In this document: positions 1-6,952 of the stretch, one piece after another
Position numbering within the stretch: position 1 is the first letter of the stretch
Layout of the letters: each line of letters starts with the position of its first letter
DNA from: an uncultured Lachnospiraceae bacterium
Lineage (GTDB): Bacteria; Bacillota; Clostridia; Lachnospirales; Lachnospiraceae
Length of the DNA: 10,234 nucleotides
Assembly: GCA_947177515.1 (NCBI GenBank)
Contig: CAMWUU010000100.1
Location: 1 to 10,234, forward strand
Reading direction: 5' to 3'
The notes under the pieces: model-generated
The model's database searches: none
What the model saw: only the letters and a program-made list of their open reading frames with translations
Told to the model about the DNA's origin: nothing
Program-made: the position numbers and the translations under genes

Positions 1-10
1 GTTTTATATA

Positions 11-39
11 TTGCATTATCGTCAAATTGATGATATATT
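11..39 (+). promoter_or_regulatory. Candidate sigma-A promoter with extended -10 for the operon
   Basis: A TTGCAT hexamer (11-16, three of six matches to the -35 consensus) lies 17 bp from TATATT (34-39, five of six matches to the -10). The -10 is preceded by TGA, which is an extended -10 (TGn) motif and could make up for the poor -35. The predicted transcription start is about 46-47, inside the palindrome at 45-62. This would give a leader of about 145 nt before the first gene. The match is by eye, and the surrounding DNA is AT-rich, so chance matches are possible. Confidence 0.5.
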
Positions 40-44
40 AAACA

Positions 45-62
45 TGTAAAAACGTTTTTCTA
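45..62. promoter_or_regulatory. LacI/GalR-family-like operator over the transcription start
   Basis: A perfect 12-bp palindrome with a central CG, AAAAACGTTTTT (48-59), sits in an 18-bp imperfect dyad whose half-sites agree at 7 of 9 positions. A central CpG flanked by A-tract and T-tract half-sites is typical of LacI/GalR-family operators that control sugar genes. It overlaps the predicted +1, a position where a bound repressor would block initiation. The spacing does not fit the catabolite-control cre consensus. No regulator gene is in the window, so the cognate protein is unknown. Confidence 0.45.
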
Positions 63-179
63 AGAAAAAGTGCAAAAAGACCGCCGTTGCTTTGGAGGAT
101 GGAATGGTAGTTTGGAAGGAAAAACGGAGATGGCCGCGTAAAGCGGTTATATTAGTTGTGCAAATTGACACACAGGAAT
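63..179 (+). other. Purine-rich leader region without a gene
   Basis: This is the probable 5' untranslated leader of the first gene. It is purine-rich from about 93 to 133, with several SD-like GGAGG/GGAAGG strings, but the ATGs that follow them open frames of only three sense codons before a stop (for example 99-110 and 130-141). A short CCGC/GCGG hairpin (134-137 with 143-146) is the only local stem seen. I recognise no riboswitch or T-box features here. Confidence 0.4.
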
Positions 180-184
180 GGAGG
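180..184 (+). promoter_or_regulatory. RBS deciding the start of the first gene
   Basis: GGAGG lies 5 nt before the ATG at 190. An in-frame ATG at 178 overlaps this site and has no comparable SD of its own. The start at 190 also gives a standard lipoprotein signal, so it is preferred. Confidence 0.8.
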
Positions 185-189
185 TATTT

Positions 190-1980
190 ATGAGAAAGGC
201 AAGAAAGGCATTGGGACTGATGCTTACCGCATGCATGACGGCATCCATGTTCGCAGGCTGCGGCGGAAATGATGAAACGGATGTTACACCAACCCCGGCA
301 GGGAATGGCACGAACGCAACTTCAACCCCGGCACCGGATAACGGGAATAACAATGATGATGCAAATCAGGGCAATGAGTCTGGTGGGAATGTGGCAAAAG
401 AGCCGCTCTACAAATCTTTAGACCCGAATGTTTCCGGTACCATCGACATTATGGTATGGTCCGGTGACAGTGTTTATTATGAAGATATTGGGAAAAAGAC
501 ATGGGAAGCATCTGAGATTACAACCCAGAATGTGGCGGCGATTTATGCGATGGCAAAAGAATTTAACAAGATGTATCCAAATGTAAAGATCAATCTTTGG
601 GCAAAGACGGATGACCCGAACGGCAATGATACCACCTGGGCGCAGGAAATGGAGAATTTCCGTGCGGAGCATGGGAAGTACCCTGATATCTATGCATCCA
701 ATGATTTGATTGGTGATACGAGCAAGGGGCTTGTGGCAGACCTCTCCGTATTCTCGGATGACGTGCTCTATCAGTCCTTCAACAAGGCAGTAATGAATAC
801 AATGTCCTATTATGGTTTTCAGGCAGGCTTGCCTCAGTTCATCCAGCCGTGGGGCGTTTATGTTAACAAGGAGTTAGCGGAAACAAATAATATTGAGGTG
901 CCGGAACCAAACTGGACAATTGATGAATATACGGAATTTGTAAATTCTGCGGACGGTAGCGATGGTTTCTGGGGTTCAATGGATACGCCTCTTAGTTTTA
1001 TCGCCACTGGTACAACAACAATGTATGCGCAGATGGCAAATTATTCCGGTACGGGTGACCGTATCAATGTTGCGTCGGATGAAGTAGCCAGCATGCTTTC
1101 CTACATAACACAGTGGACAAAATCGGCGATCTGGGCACAGAATGATCTTGGAAATGTTCCGAGTGAGATTATGGATGATGGTTGGTGGTGGGGATATCGG
1201 TTCTTCTGCCGCAACTACTGCTTGACCTATGACGGTGACCCGTGGATGCTTGGTGCCGCAGCAGTGGCAAAGGCTGAGGATGGTACCTATCCAGTTAACG
1301 CGGTTGAGTCAACGGACTGGGATATTTATCCAAGGCCAAGTACTGCTTACCAGGGAAATACAGTTGGTATTTGTGTTGATCCGATGGCAATCCACAATTA
1401 TGCGATGGATGATGGCAATCCGGAATGGAGTGATGCGGAAAAGGCAAAGCTTGAACTTGCCTATGCGTTTGGTTCTTTCTGGTGTGGTTCCACGGAGGCA
1501 ATGCAGGCGAGGGCAAATCAGCAGTACAGTGACAATGCCACTCTTAGAACAAGTCTTAATGACTCGTTCCCACTTGTAACCGGGGATGCTTTTGATGAGC
1601 AGATGAAGATCTGGTACTCGACCGATACCCATGCAAGATATGGGGATGAAAACCTGATGCCAGGTTTCCACTACATTCTGAAACTCTGGGAAGACAGCCA
1701 GTTCTGGGATATTTCAGATAAGTGCTATCCGTTCTATATTATGGAGGACGGCACACAAAAGACCTGTCTGTATGAGTGGCTGAACTGCACCAACAACAAT
1801 GATAACATGGCTTTAACGATTGTGGGGGCAAAGAGTTCGGATGCAAACTGGGTTGACAATATGAAAGCAAGACTTTCTGACTTTAATACGACGATCAATG
1901 CACGTTTTGTCACTGCGGAAACAGAGTTGAAGAATGGTCTGAAGGAATACTACGGTTTAACAGATGAAGATTTCAAATAA
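190..1980 (+). CDS. Extracellular substrate-binding lipoprotein of a carbohydrate ABC transporter
   Basis: This 596-aa protein should capture a sugar or oligosaccharide outside the cell and deliver it to the permeases encoded downstream. The signal peptide has a basic start (MRKARK), a hydrophobic core and a lipobox FAGC, so Cys24 is the likely lipidated residue. Residues about 29-70 form a low-complexity Thr/Pro/Asn/Gly/Asp linker that would hold the domain away from the membrane. The mature domain resembles SBP_bac_1-type binding proteins: a first strand with MVWSGD (88-93), then FNKMYPNVKINLW (125-137), and the interdomain stretch GLPQFIQPWGVYVNKEL (213-229) followed by NWTIDEYTEF. It is longer than the usual 400-450 aa of sugar-binding proteins. 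It is rich in Trp and Tyr, including a WWWGY run near 332-336, which fits stacking against sugars (inference). It is the promoter-proximal gene, separated from the next by 174 bp containing hairpins, and may be expressed more than the rest. The exact ligand cannot be told. Confidence 0.88.
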   Translation: MRKARKALGLMLTACMTASMFAGCGGNDETDVTPTPAGNGTNATSTPAPDNGNNNDDANQGNESGGNVAKEPLYKSLDPNVSGTIDIMVWSGDSVYYEDIGKKTWEASEITTQNVAAIYAMAKEFNKMYPNVKINLWAKTDDPNGNDTTWAQEMENFRAEHGKYPDIYASNDLIGDTSKGLVADLSVFSDDVLYQSFNKAVMNTMSYYGFQAGLPQFIQPWGVYVNKELAETNNIEVPEPNWTIDEYTEFVNSADGSDGFWGSMDTPLSFIATGTTTMYAQMANYSGTGDRINVASDEVASMLSYITQWTKSAIWAQNDLGNVPSEIMDDGWWWGYRFFCRNYCLTYDGDPWMLGAAAVAKAEDGTYPVNAVESTDWDIYPRPSTAYQGNTVGICVDPMAIHNYAMDDGNPEWSDAEKAKLELAYAFGSFWCGSTEAMQARANQQYSDNATLRTSLNDSFPLVTGDAFDEQMKIWYSTDTHARYGDENLMPGFHYILKLWEDSQFWDISDKCYPFYIMEDGTQKTCLYEWLNCTNNNDNMALTIVGAKSSDANWVDNMKARLSDFNTTINARFVTAETELKNGLKEYYGLTDEDFK

Positions 1981-1998
1981 ATTAAAAGAGGGTTTTTA

Positions 1999-2020
1999 AA
2001 TTCCCTTGTTCGGGGGAATT
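1999..2020 (+). other. Intercistronic hairpin 1 (no U-tract)
   Basis: AATTCCC (1999-2005) pairs with GGGAATT (2014-2020), and two G-U pairs at the tip may extend the stem to 9 bp around a 4-nt loop. The following bases (TGGGAAAGG) contain no U-run, so it is not a standard intrinsic terminator. It starts 19 nt after the stop codon of the binding-protein gene. A 3'-end stabilising or processing role is inferred. Confidence 0.45.
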
Positions 2021-2042
2021 GGGAAAGGTTTATGGTTTTCAT

Positions 2043-2082
2043 GTAGGGGAAGACGGGGCGATAAGCTCCTGCTTCCCCTTAC
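2043..2082 (+). other. Intercistronic hairpin 2, long G/C-rich stem
   Basis: GTAGGGGAAG (2043-2052) pairs with CTTCCCCTTAC (2072-2082) with one bulged base. An inner 5-bp stem, GGGGC (2055-2059) with GCTCC (2065-2069), closes a GATAA loop after a small 2x2 internal loop. It is followed by ACAAAAAATG, with no U-tract on the + strand. The U-run on the minus strand lies on the wrong side for a reverse terminator. This is probably the strongest RNA structure in the window. It suits an mRNA stabiliser, processing site or partial attenuator between the two binding-protein genes. Confidence 0.55.
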
Positions 2083-2093
2083 AAAAAATGTTG

Positions 2094-2109
2094 ATAAAAA
2101 CGATTTTAT
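2094..2109. promoter_or_regulatory. Second LacI-like operator candidate
   Basis: The sequence ATAAAAACGATTTTAT has half-sites matching at 7 of 8 positions around a central CG. It shares TAAAAACG with the operator candidate at 45-62. It lies 46-61 bp before the second gene. TATGAT (2107-2112) overlaps it and looks like a -10, but no acceptable -35 is found at normal spacing, so a separate promoter here is only a possibility. Confidence 0.3.
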
Positions 2110-2140
2110 GATAAATTGGCTTTGGGCGCTCATGTGGCGC

Positions 2141-2148
2141 AGAAGGAG
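2141..2148 (+). promoter_or_regulatory. RBS deciding the start of the second gene
   Basis: AGAAGGAG lies 6 nt before ATG 2155. The open frame extends back to a TTG at 2116 that has no SD. Starting at 2155 places a Lys-rich n-region directly before the membrane segment, as expected for an export signal. Confidence 0.8.
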
Positions 2149-2154
2149 TTTGGT

Positions 2155-5082
2155 ATGAGCAAAAAAAAGAAGGCTTTCATATTACTGCTTGTTCTGGTAA
2201 TCGTGGCGGGAGCCGGTATTTTGTTGTTTCATCGGAACAATGCAGAATATGTGGACGCCACGGAAAAAGACGATGTGAAATGGGCGTATGAGCTTCTTTC
2301 GGGTGCCTTGTCATCATCCGATGTTATGTACTGTGACTATCTGGAATATGCGAAGGAGGAGGATGGAACCGGAAGCGATACGGACGGTTTGGGGGAAATA
2401 AGGGTACTTGATTACAGGCAGAGTACAGAATATACCGTGTATGCTGAAAAGGCAGGCTGGTATTACATAAAATTGGAATATATGCCAACAGGGAACACTC
2501 TTTCGGATTTTTCTGCTGATGTGGAAATCAACGGGAAACAGGCTTATTATGAAATGAAAACAATTGCGCTGCCTCTTTCCTGGCAGGATGAAACAAAAAA
2601 CTTCCCAAAGGATGGCTATGGGGATGAATCCGCCCCGCAGCAAAAAAGAGTTGACGGGTGGCAGACGACATTTTTATATAACAATACTTATTCTTCGGCA
2701 TTGCCGCTAAAATTTCCGCTTGTGGCAGGGGAGAACAAGATTCGTATTACAAATGTTTCTTCGGACGGATTGGGACTTGGGGCATTAACCATTATGCAGC
2801 CAGACCTTGGGATTCCTTCTTATGAGGAATACAGAGGGCAGCATTCTGGGGAACTGGTCACAGGCATACAGATGGTCAATGCGATCGATTACACGGGAAA
2901 AAACTCGACCCAGGCTATTTTGCAGTATGAAAATAACCCATCACTAACGCCGCACAGTAACAAATACAAAGTTTTGAATACCTTAAATTGGACGGAAGCA
3001 GGGACGCAGGTAGAATATGGGTTTACTGTGCCACAGACAGGCTATTATCAGCTCGCTTTCCACTACAAGAATAATAAAAATGAGTTTGACGCATTTCAGA
3101 CTTTGCACATCGACGGGGAAATCCCGTTTGAGGAATGCATTAGTTACCGTTTTGCACCAACCGGTTCATCCTGGACAAACGAGGTATTAAAGGATGTGGA
3201 TGGGGAACCGTACCTGTTCTATCTAACGGAAGGGAAGCACACGCTCTCGCTAAAAGCGGAAAATGAGCCAGTCAACCGCGCATGGCGTTATGCCAGGCTG
3301 ATTTCGGAGCATGTTTCACAGTTCGCACTTGAGATCACGAAGGTGACGGGATCGGAGTTAGATAAAAACCGCACCTGGCGCATGACGCGCTACATACCGG
3401 AGATTGCGGACTATTTAAAAGCATATGAGATTTTGATTGGTGAGATTCGCTACAGCATTCAGGACTATACGCCAACCGGGATTAATGGTGCACTTTTGTC
3501 CGACTTTGACAAAGCGATGCAATTTATTGAAAATATGGCCGAATATCCAGATGAGATTGCACTCTATACCAATGACCTGACGGGCAATGATAACTCTGTG
3601 CTTGTGGCATTAAGTAATTTTACATCCGAGATCTTAAAACAGGATTTTACGCTTGATGCGATCTATGTTTATGGGAATGAGAAGCTTCCAGCGGCAAAGC
3701 CGGGGATTTTTAGGAGTGTCGGCAACTGGTTTGGCACACTGGTCAATTCCTTTACAACGAACAAGTATGCGGCGAAAGAGGTGGAGGAGGATGTGCTGAC
3801 CGTGTGGGTCAACCGTGCGGTTACCCATGTGGATTTGCTCCAGAAATTAGTTGATACGGATTTTACGCCAAAAACAGGAATCAAGGTGAAAGTTTCCATT
3901 ATGCCGGATGCCAATAAGCTGACCCTGTCAGTAGCGGCTGACCAGACACCGGATGTTGCGCTTGGCTTAAGTTCTTTTATGCCGTTTGACCTTGCAAGCC
4001 GTGGGGCGCTCTACGATATGACAGAGTTTTCCGATTTCTGGGAGGTGGCGAACCGCTTTGTTGCTGGGGCATTCGTGCCTTACGTCTACAACGAAGGGGT
4101 ATACGCGGTTCCGGAAACTTTGGATTTTAATGCATTGATTTACCGGACGGATATTTTTGAATCGCTTGGCCTGTCTGTGCCGGATACCTGGGAGGATGTG
4201 ATCGGGATTCTGCCGGAACTGCAGCGCTACGGCATGAATTTTTATCACAATATTTCCTCCGGTGTGGGCTATAAATGGTTTTATCAAACTACTCCGTTGA
4301 TTTTCCAGAACGGCGGAAGGCTTTATACGGAAGACGGATTACGCACGGCGCTCGATGAACCGGACTCTGTGAAAGGATTACAGGCGCTTGGCAATCTCTT
4401 CATCGCCTACTCACTCGATACACAGGTCAATTCGTTTTTCAATTCGTTCCGCTACTCGATCCTGCCAGTTGGCATTGTTACCTCGGCGGATTATATTCTA
4501 TTTAAGAATGGGGCACCGGAACTAGAAGGCCAGTGGGCTCTTGCGAATTACCCAGGTACAATACAGGAGGATGGTTCCATCAACCGTTACTATGTAGCAA
4601 ATGGTACGGGTGGGATAATTTTTAAAGCGACCGATAAGGCGGATAATGCATGGGAATTTTTGAAATGGTGGACGGATCACGATACACAGGTAACTTATAC
4701 TTACACTTTAAGTTCGACTTATGGCAAGGAATTTTTCTGGCTGCCATCAAATCTTCGGGCACTTTCGGATGCACCGATTGACCAGGCGGATAAAGAAGTT
4801 ATCTTAGAGCAGGTAAAGTGGCTGCGTGATGTACCACGAACCCCGGGGCAGTATTTGGTGGAACGCTCGATTTCGGATATCTGGAATACCATGGTACTTG
4901 ATGGAACTTCGGCGCAGGTTGCAGTTGATGAGAAAGTTATCGCGATCAACCGCGAGATTAAAAAGAAAATGACGGAACTTGGTTATTATGATGAGGATGG
5001 CAATCTTTTAACGCCTTATGTGCTGCGTGATATTGAATGGATTCAAGAAATGATGGAGAAAGGAAAGGAGGGGGCAAGATGA
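2155..5082 (+). CDS. Membrane-anchored fusion: two CBM-like modules plus ABC substrate-binding domain
   Basis: This 975-aa protein begins MSKKKK followed by a hydrophobic segment (about 7-25). There is no Cys lipobox and no clear AxA site, so it is probably tethered by an uncleaved N-terminal helix with the rest outside. Residues about 93-215 and 285-390 look like two beta-sandwich modules of the CBM6/35 or galactose-binding type: each has the pattern of an aromatic-rich strand after a glycine turn (AGWYYIKLEY; TGYYQLAFHY) and ends in a GxHxLxL-like or NKIRI-like strand. Residues about 400-540 are mostly helical. From about 545 to the end is a family-1-type substrate-binding domain (VLTVWVNRAV; FTPKTGIKVKV; ETLDFNALIYRTDIFESLG; TWEDVIGILPELQRYG; DNAWEFLKWW). 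It is about twice the size of ordinary binding proteins. The stop codon overlaps the next start by 4 bp (ATGA), which links it tightly to the permeases. It may pass sugar directly to them or act as a fixed receptor (inference). Confidence 0.85.
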   Translation: MSKKKKAFILLLVLVIVAGAGILLFHRNNAEYVDATEKDDVKWAYELLSGALSSSDVMYCDYLEYAKEEDGTGSDTDGLGEIRVLDYRQSTEYTVYAEKAGWYYIKLEYMPTGNTLSDFSADVEINGKQAYYEMKTIALPLSWQDETKNFPKDGYGDESAPQQKRVDGWQTTFLYNNTYSSALPLKFPLVAGENKIRITNVSSDGLGLGALTIMQPDLGIPSYEEYRGQHSGELVTGIQMVNAIDYTGKNSTQAILQYENNPSLTPHSNKYKVLNTLNWTEAGTQVEYGFTVPQTGYYQLAFHYKNNKNEFDAFQTLHIDGEIPFEECISYRFAPTGSSWTNEVLKDVDGEPYLFYLTEGKHTLSLKAENEPVNRAWRYARLISEHVSQFALEITKVTGSELDKNRTWRMTRYIPEIADYLKAYEILIGEIRYSIQDYTPTGINGALLSDFDKAMQFIENMAEYPDEIALYTNDLTGNDNSVLVALSNFTSEILKQDFTLDAIYVYGNEKLPAAKPGIFRSVGNWFGTLVNSFTTNKYAAKEVEEDVLTVWVNRAVTHVDLLQKLVDTDFTPKTGIKVKVSIMPDANKLTLSVAADQTPDVALGLSSFMPFDLASRGALYDMTEFSDFWEVANRFVAGAFVPYVYNEGVYAVPETLDFNALIYRTDIFESLGLSVPDTWEDVIGILPELQRYGMNFYHNISSGVGYKWFYQTTPLIFQNGGRLYTEDGLRTALDEPDSVKGLQALGNLFIAYSLDTQVNSFFNSFRYSILPVGIVTSADYILFKNGAPELEGQWALANYPGTIQEDGSINRYYVANGTGGIIFKATDKADNAWEFLKWWTDHDTQVTYTYTLSSTYGKEFFWLPSNLRALSDAPIDQADKEVILEQVKWLRDVPRTPGQYLVERSISDIWNTMVLDGTSAQVAVDEKVIAINREIKKKMTELGYYDEDGNLLTPYVLRDIEWIQEMMEKGKEGAR
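5064..5070 (+). promoter_or_regulatory. RBS deciding the start of the MalF-type permease gene
   Basis: AAAGGAG, followed by more G residues, precedes ATG 5079 by 8 nt. An in-frame ATG at 5037 would add 14 charged residues inside the previous gene and has no SD. Position 5079 also gives the common ATGA stop-start overlap. Confidence 0.8.
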
Positions 5083-6032
5083 AAGCTCAGACCAATGAAT
5101 TGATTCCGACAAAAGTCAAGGAAAAGCCTTCCCGGCCGAAAAAGAGCCTGTTCCACACCGAAGGCTTTAAGGGCGGTGCCCTGCTCCTGCCATATGGTAT
5201 TGTGTTTTCTATGTTTATCCTGGTGCCAGTTATCATCGCCATCGGGCTGTCCTTCACTTACTATGATGTGATAAACAAACCGGGCTTTACCGGGCTGTTA
5301 AACTACATCACACTCTTTACACAGGATGAAGTGTTTTTAAAATATGTCCTGCCAAACACGTTACTATATGCGCTTGTGGTAGGACCGGGGGGCTATGCCT
5401 TATCCTTCCTGCTTGCGTGGATGCTGGCACAGATCCAGGCAATCCCCCGCACGATCATTGCGCTTGCCATCTATACGCCATCGATGCTTGGCCAGGTTTT
5501 TATCGGGGTTATCTGGAAAACAATCTTTTCCGGTGACCAGAGAGGTATCATCAACAACCTGTTAATGAAACTCGATGTTATTGACCAGCCAATCCAGTTC
5601 CTTTTAACAAAGGATTATTTTATGGAGATCATGATCTTTGTTTCGCTCTGGTCGGCGATGGGCATCGGCTTTTTAGCAATGATTTCCGGTATTTTAAATA
5701 TAAACGATGAGCTTTATGAGGCGGCCTATGTGGACGGCATGAAAAACCGTTTCCAGGAGATTTTCTATATTACAATCCCGTCCATGAAACCGCAGATGCT
5801 TTTTGGTGCGGTTATGGCAATTGTAAATGCATTCAATATGGGCTGGATCGGCGTGACGCTTTCCGGGGCGAACCCAACACCCGAGTATTCTGGCCAGCTT
5901 ATCACGAACCACATTGACGATTACGGCTTTATCCGCTACGAGATGGGCTATGCGGCTGCGGTATCCGTTGTGCTGCTGCTCGTTGTCTATCTGTTCAACA
6001 AGGTAGCGCAGAAGCTCTTTAGCGAAGATTAG
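5079..6032 (+). CDS. Carbohydrate ABC transporter permease, MalF/UgpA/LplB type
   Basis: This is a 317-aa inner-membrane subunit that forms half of the sugar channel together with the next gene product. About six membrane helices are visible (near residues 33-60, 92-118, 124-150, 181-206, 238-262, 291-308) after a basic, Pro/Lys-rich cytoplasmic tail. The EAA loop that docks the ATPase is present at 214-238: it starts EAAYVDGM and ends IPSMKP, keeping the conserved EAA, DG and IP positions. Length and layout are normal for the CUT1 family of sugar importers; the LplB-like subgroup is my best fit. Its start overlaps the stop of the CBM-like/binding-protein fusion, and the second permease begins 11 bp downstream, so the three are likely made in matched amounts. 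The substrate is not predictable from the permease. Confidence 0.93.
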   Translation: MKAQTNELIPTKVKEKPSRPKKSLFHTEGFKGGALLLPYGIVFSMFILVPVIIAIGLSFTYYDVINKPGFTGLLNYITLFTQDEVFLKYVLPNTLLYALVVGPGGYALSFLLAWMLAQIQAIPRTIIALAIYTPSMLGQVFIGVIWKTIFSGDQRGIINNLLMKLDVIDQPIQFLLTKDYFMEIMIFVSLWSAMGIGFLAMISGILNINDELYEAAYVDGMKNRFQEIFYITIPSMKPQMLFGAVMAIVNAFNMGWIGVTLSGANPTPEYSGQLITNHIDDYGFIRYEMGYAAAVSVVLLLVVYLFNKVAQKLFSED

Positions 6033-6033
6033 T

Positions 6034-6038
6034 GGAGG
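6034..6038 (+). promoter_or_regulatory. RBS deciding the start of the MalG-type permease gene
   Basis: GGAGG lies 5 nt before ATG 6044. An in-frame GTG at 6032 overlaps the previous stop codon but would place the SD inside the coding region, so 6044 is preferred. Confidence 0.8.
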
Positions 6039-6043
6039 CCAAT

Positions 6044-6937
6044 ATGAAGAAGGGAAAAAGAAAAAAGAAAAGCCGCTTTGCAGGCTCTAGGATCAATCCG
6101 AGTGGATTTTCATCGGGGCAGGTAAAATTTTACTGTATCCTGCTGCCATTATCGATCTTTATGATTATCCCGGTGATCTATATTATCAACCAGGCGTTCA
6201 AACCGCTCGGCGAGTTGTTTGCCTTTCCGCCGACCATCATCGCGAAGAATCCAACCCTAAAGAATTTTAAGGATCTCTTCGAACTTTCCGGGACAACGGG
6301 TGTACCAATGTCAAGATATTTGCTGAACTCGCTGATTGTGACACTCCTTACCGTGGTATTAAACCTGGTGATTACAGTGACGGCAGCCTATGTCTTTTCC
6401 AAGAAAAAATTTAAAGGGAATAAAGCGCTGTTTGGCTTAAACCAGTTAGCCCTGATGTTTGTGCCTACAGCAGTGGCCGTACCGCGCTATATCGTAATCG
6501 TAAAAATGGGCATGATTGATACCTGGTGGGCACACATCCTGCCGCTGATTGCAATGCCGGTTGGGTTGTTCCTTGTCAAGCAGTTTGTGGATCAGATTCC
6601 GGACGCGCTGATTGAGGCGGCGGTTATGGATGGGGCAAATGATATTACTATAATTTTCAAGGTGATTATCCCATTAACCAAACCAGCACTTGCAACTTCA
6701 GTTGTACTGACCTTCCAGCAGGTGTGGGGAGCAGTTGAGGCATCGAATAATTTTATTACGGACGATTCGATGCGGACACTTGCCTTTTACTTGAATTCGA
6801 TCGCGACGAACAATACCGTTGCGGCGCAGGGTATGGTGGCAGCAGCATCGGTCATCCTGTTTTTGCCGACACTAATCATCTTTATCTGCATGCAGTCGCA
6901 GGTTATGAACACAATGAGCCATTCAGGCATCAAGTAA
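6044..6937 (+). CDS. Carbohydrate ABC transporter permease, MalG/UgpE/YtcP type
   Basis: This 297-aa membrane protein is the partner of the preceding permease. It has a very basic N-terminus (KKGKRKKKSR) and about six membrane helices (the first near 28-50, others near 92-117, 131-154, 162-180, 214-232 and 262-286). The EAA loop is at 191-214: it starts EAAVMDGAND and ends IIPLTKP, a good match to the family signature. The C-terminus ends MSHSGIK, as is common in MalG-type subunits, where the tail contacts the ATPase. It starts 11 bp after its partner ends and is followed 15 bp later by the NHL/YIP1 gene. No nucleotide-binding subunit follows, so a shared ATPase encoded elsewhere is expected. 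Confidence 0.93.
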   Translation: MKKGKRKKKSRFAGSRINPSGFSSGQVKFYCILLPLSIFMIIPVIYIINQAFKPLGELFAFPPTIIAKNPTLKNFKDLFELSGTTGVPMSRYLLNSLIVTLLTVVLNLVITVTAAYVFSKKKFKGNKALFGLNQLALMFVPTAVAVPRYIVIVKMGMIDTWWAHILPLIAMPVGLFLVKQFVDQIPDALIEAAVMDGANDITIIFKVIIPLTKPALATSVVLTFQQVWGAVEASNNFITDDSMRTLAFYLNSIATNNTVAAQGMVAAASVILFLPTLIIFICMQSQVMNTMSHSGIK

Positions 6938-6952
6938 GAGGGGAGGGCGAAT

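Noticed and set aside
45..62. CcpA-type cre site
   Set aside because: The cre consensus needs TGNNARCG spacing; here TG and CG are two bases too far apart. A LacI/GalR-like site is the better fit.
1229..1671. Overlapping open frames on both strands within the first gene (for example 1229-1579 + and 1309-1671 -)
   Set aside because: They lie inside a convincing lipoprotein gene, have odd compositions, no SD and no recognisable domains.
1999..2082. Intrinsic terminator after the first gene
   Set aside because: Neither hairpin is followed by a U-run on either strand in the right orientation.
2314..4949. Several minus-strand open frames inside the 975-aa fusion gene
   Set aside because: They are shadows of a long gene with clear domain signals; none has an RBS or recognisable protein features.
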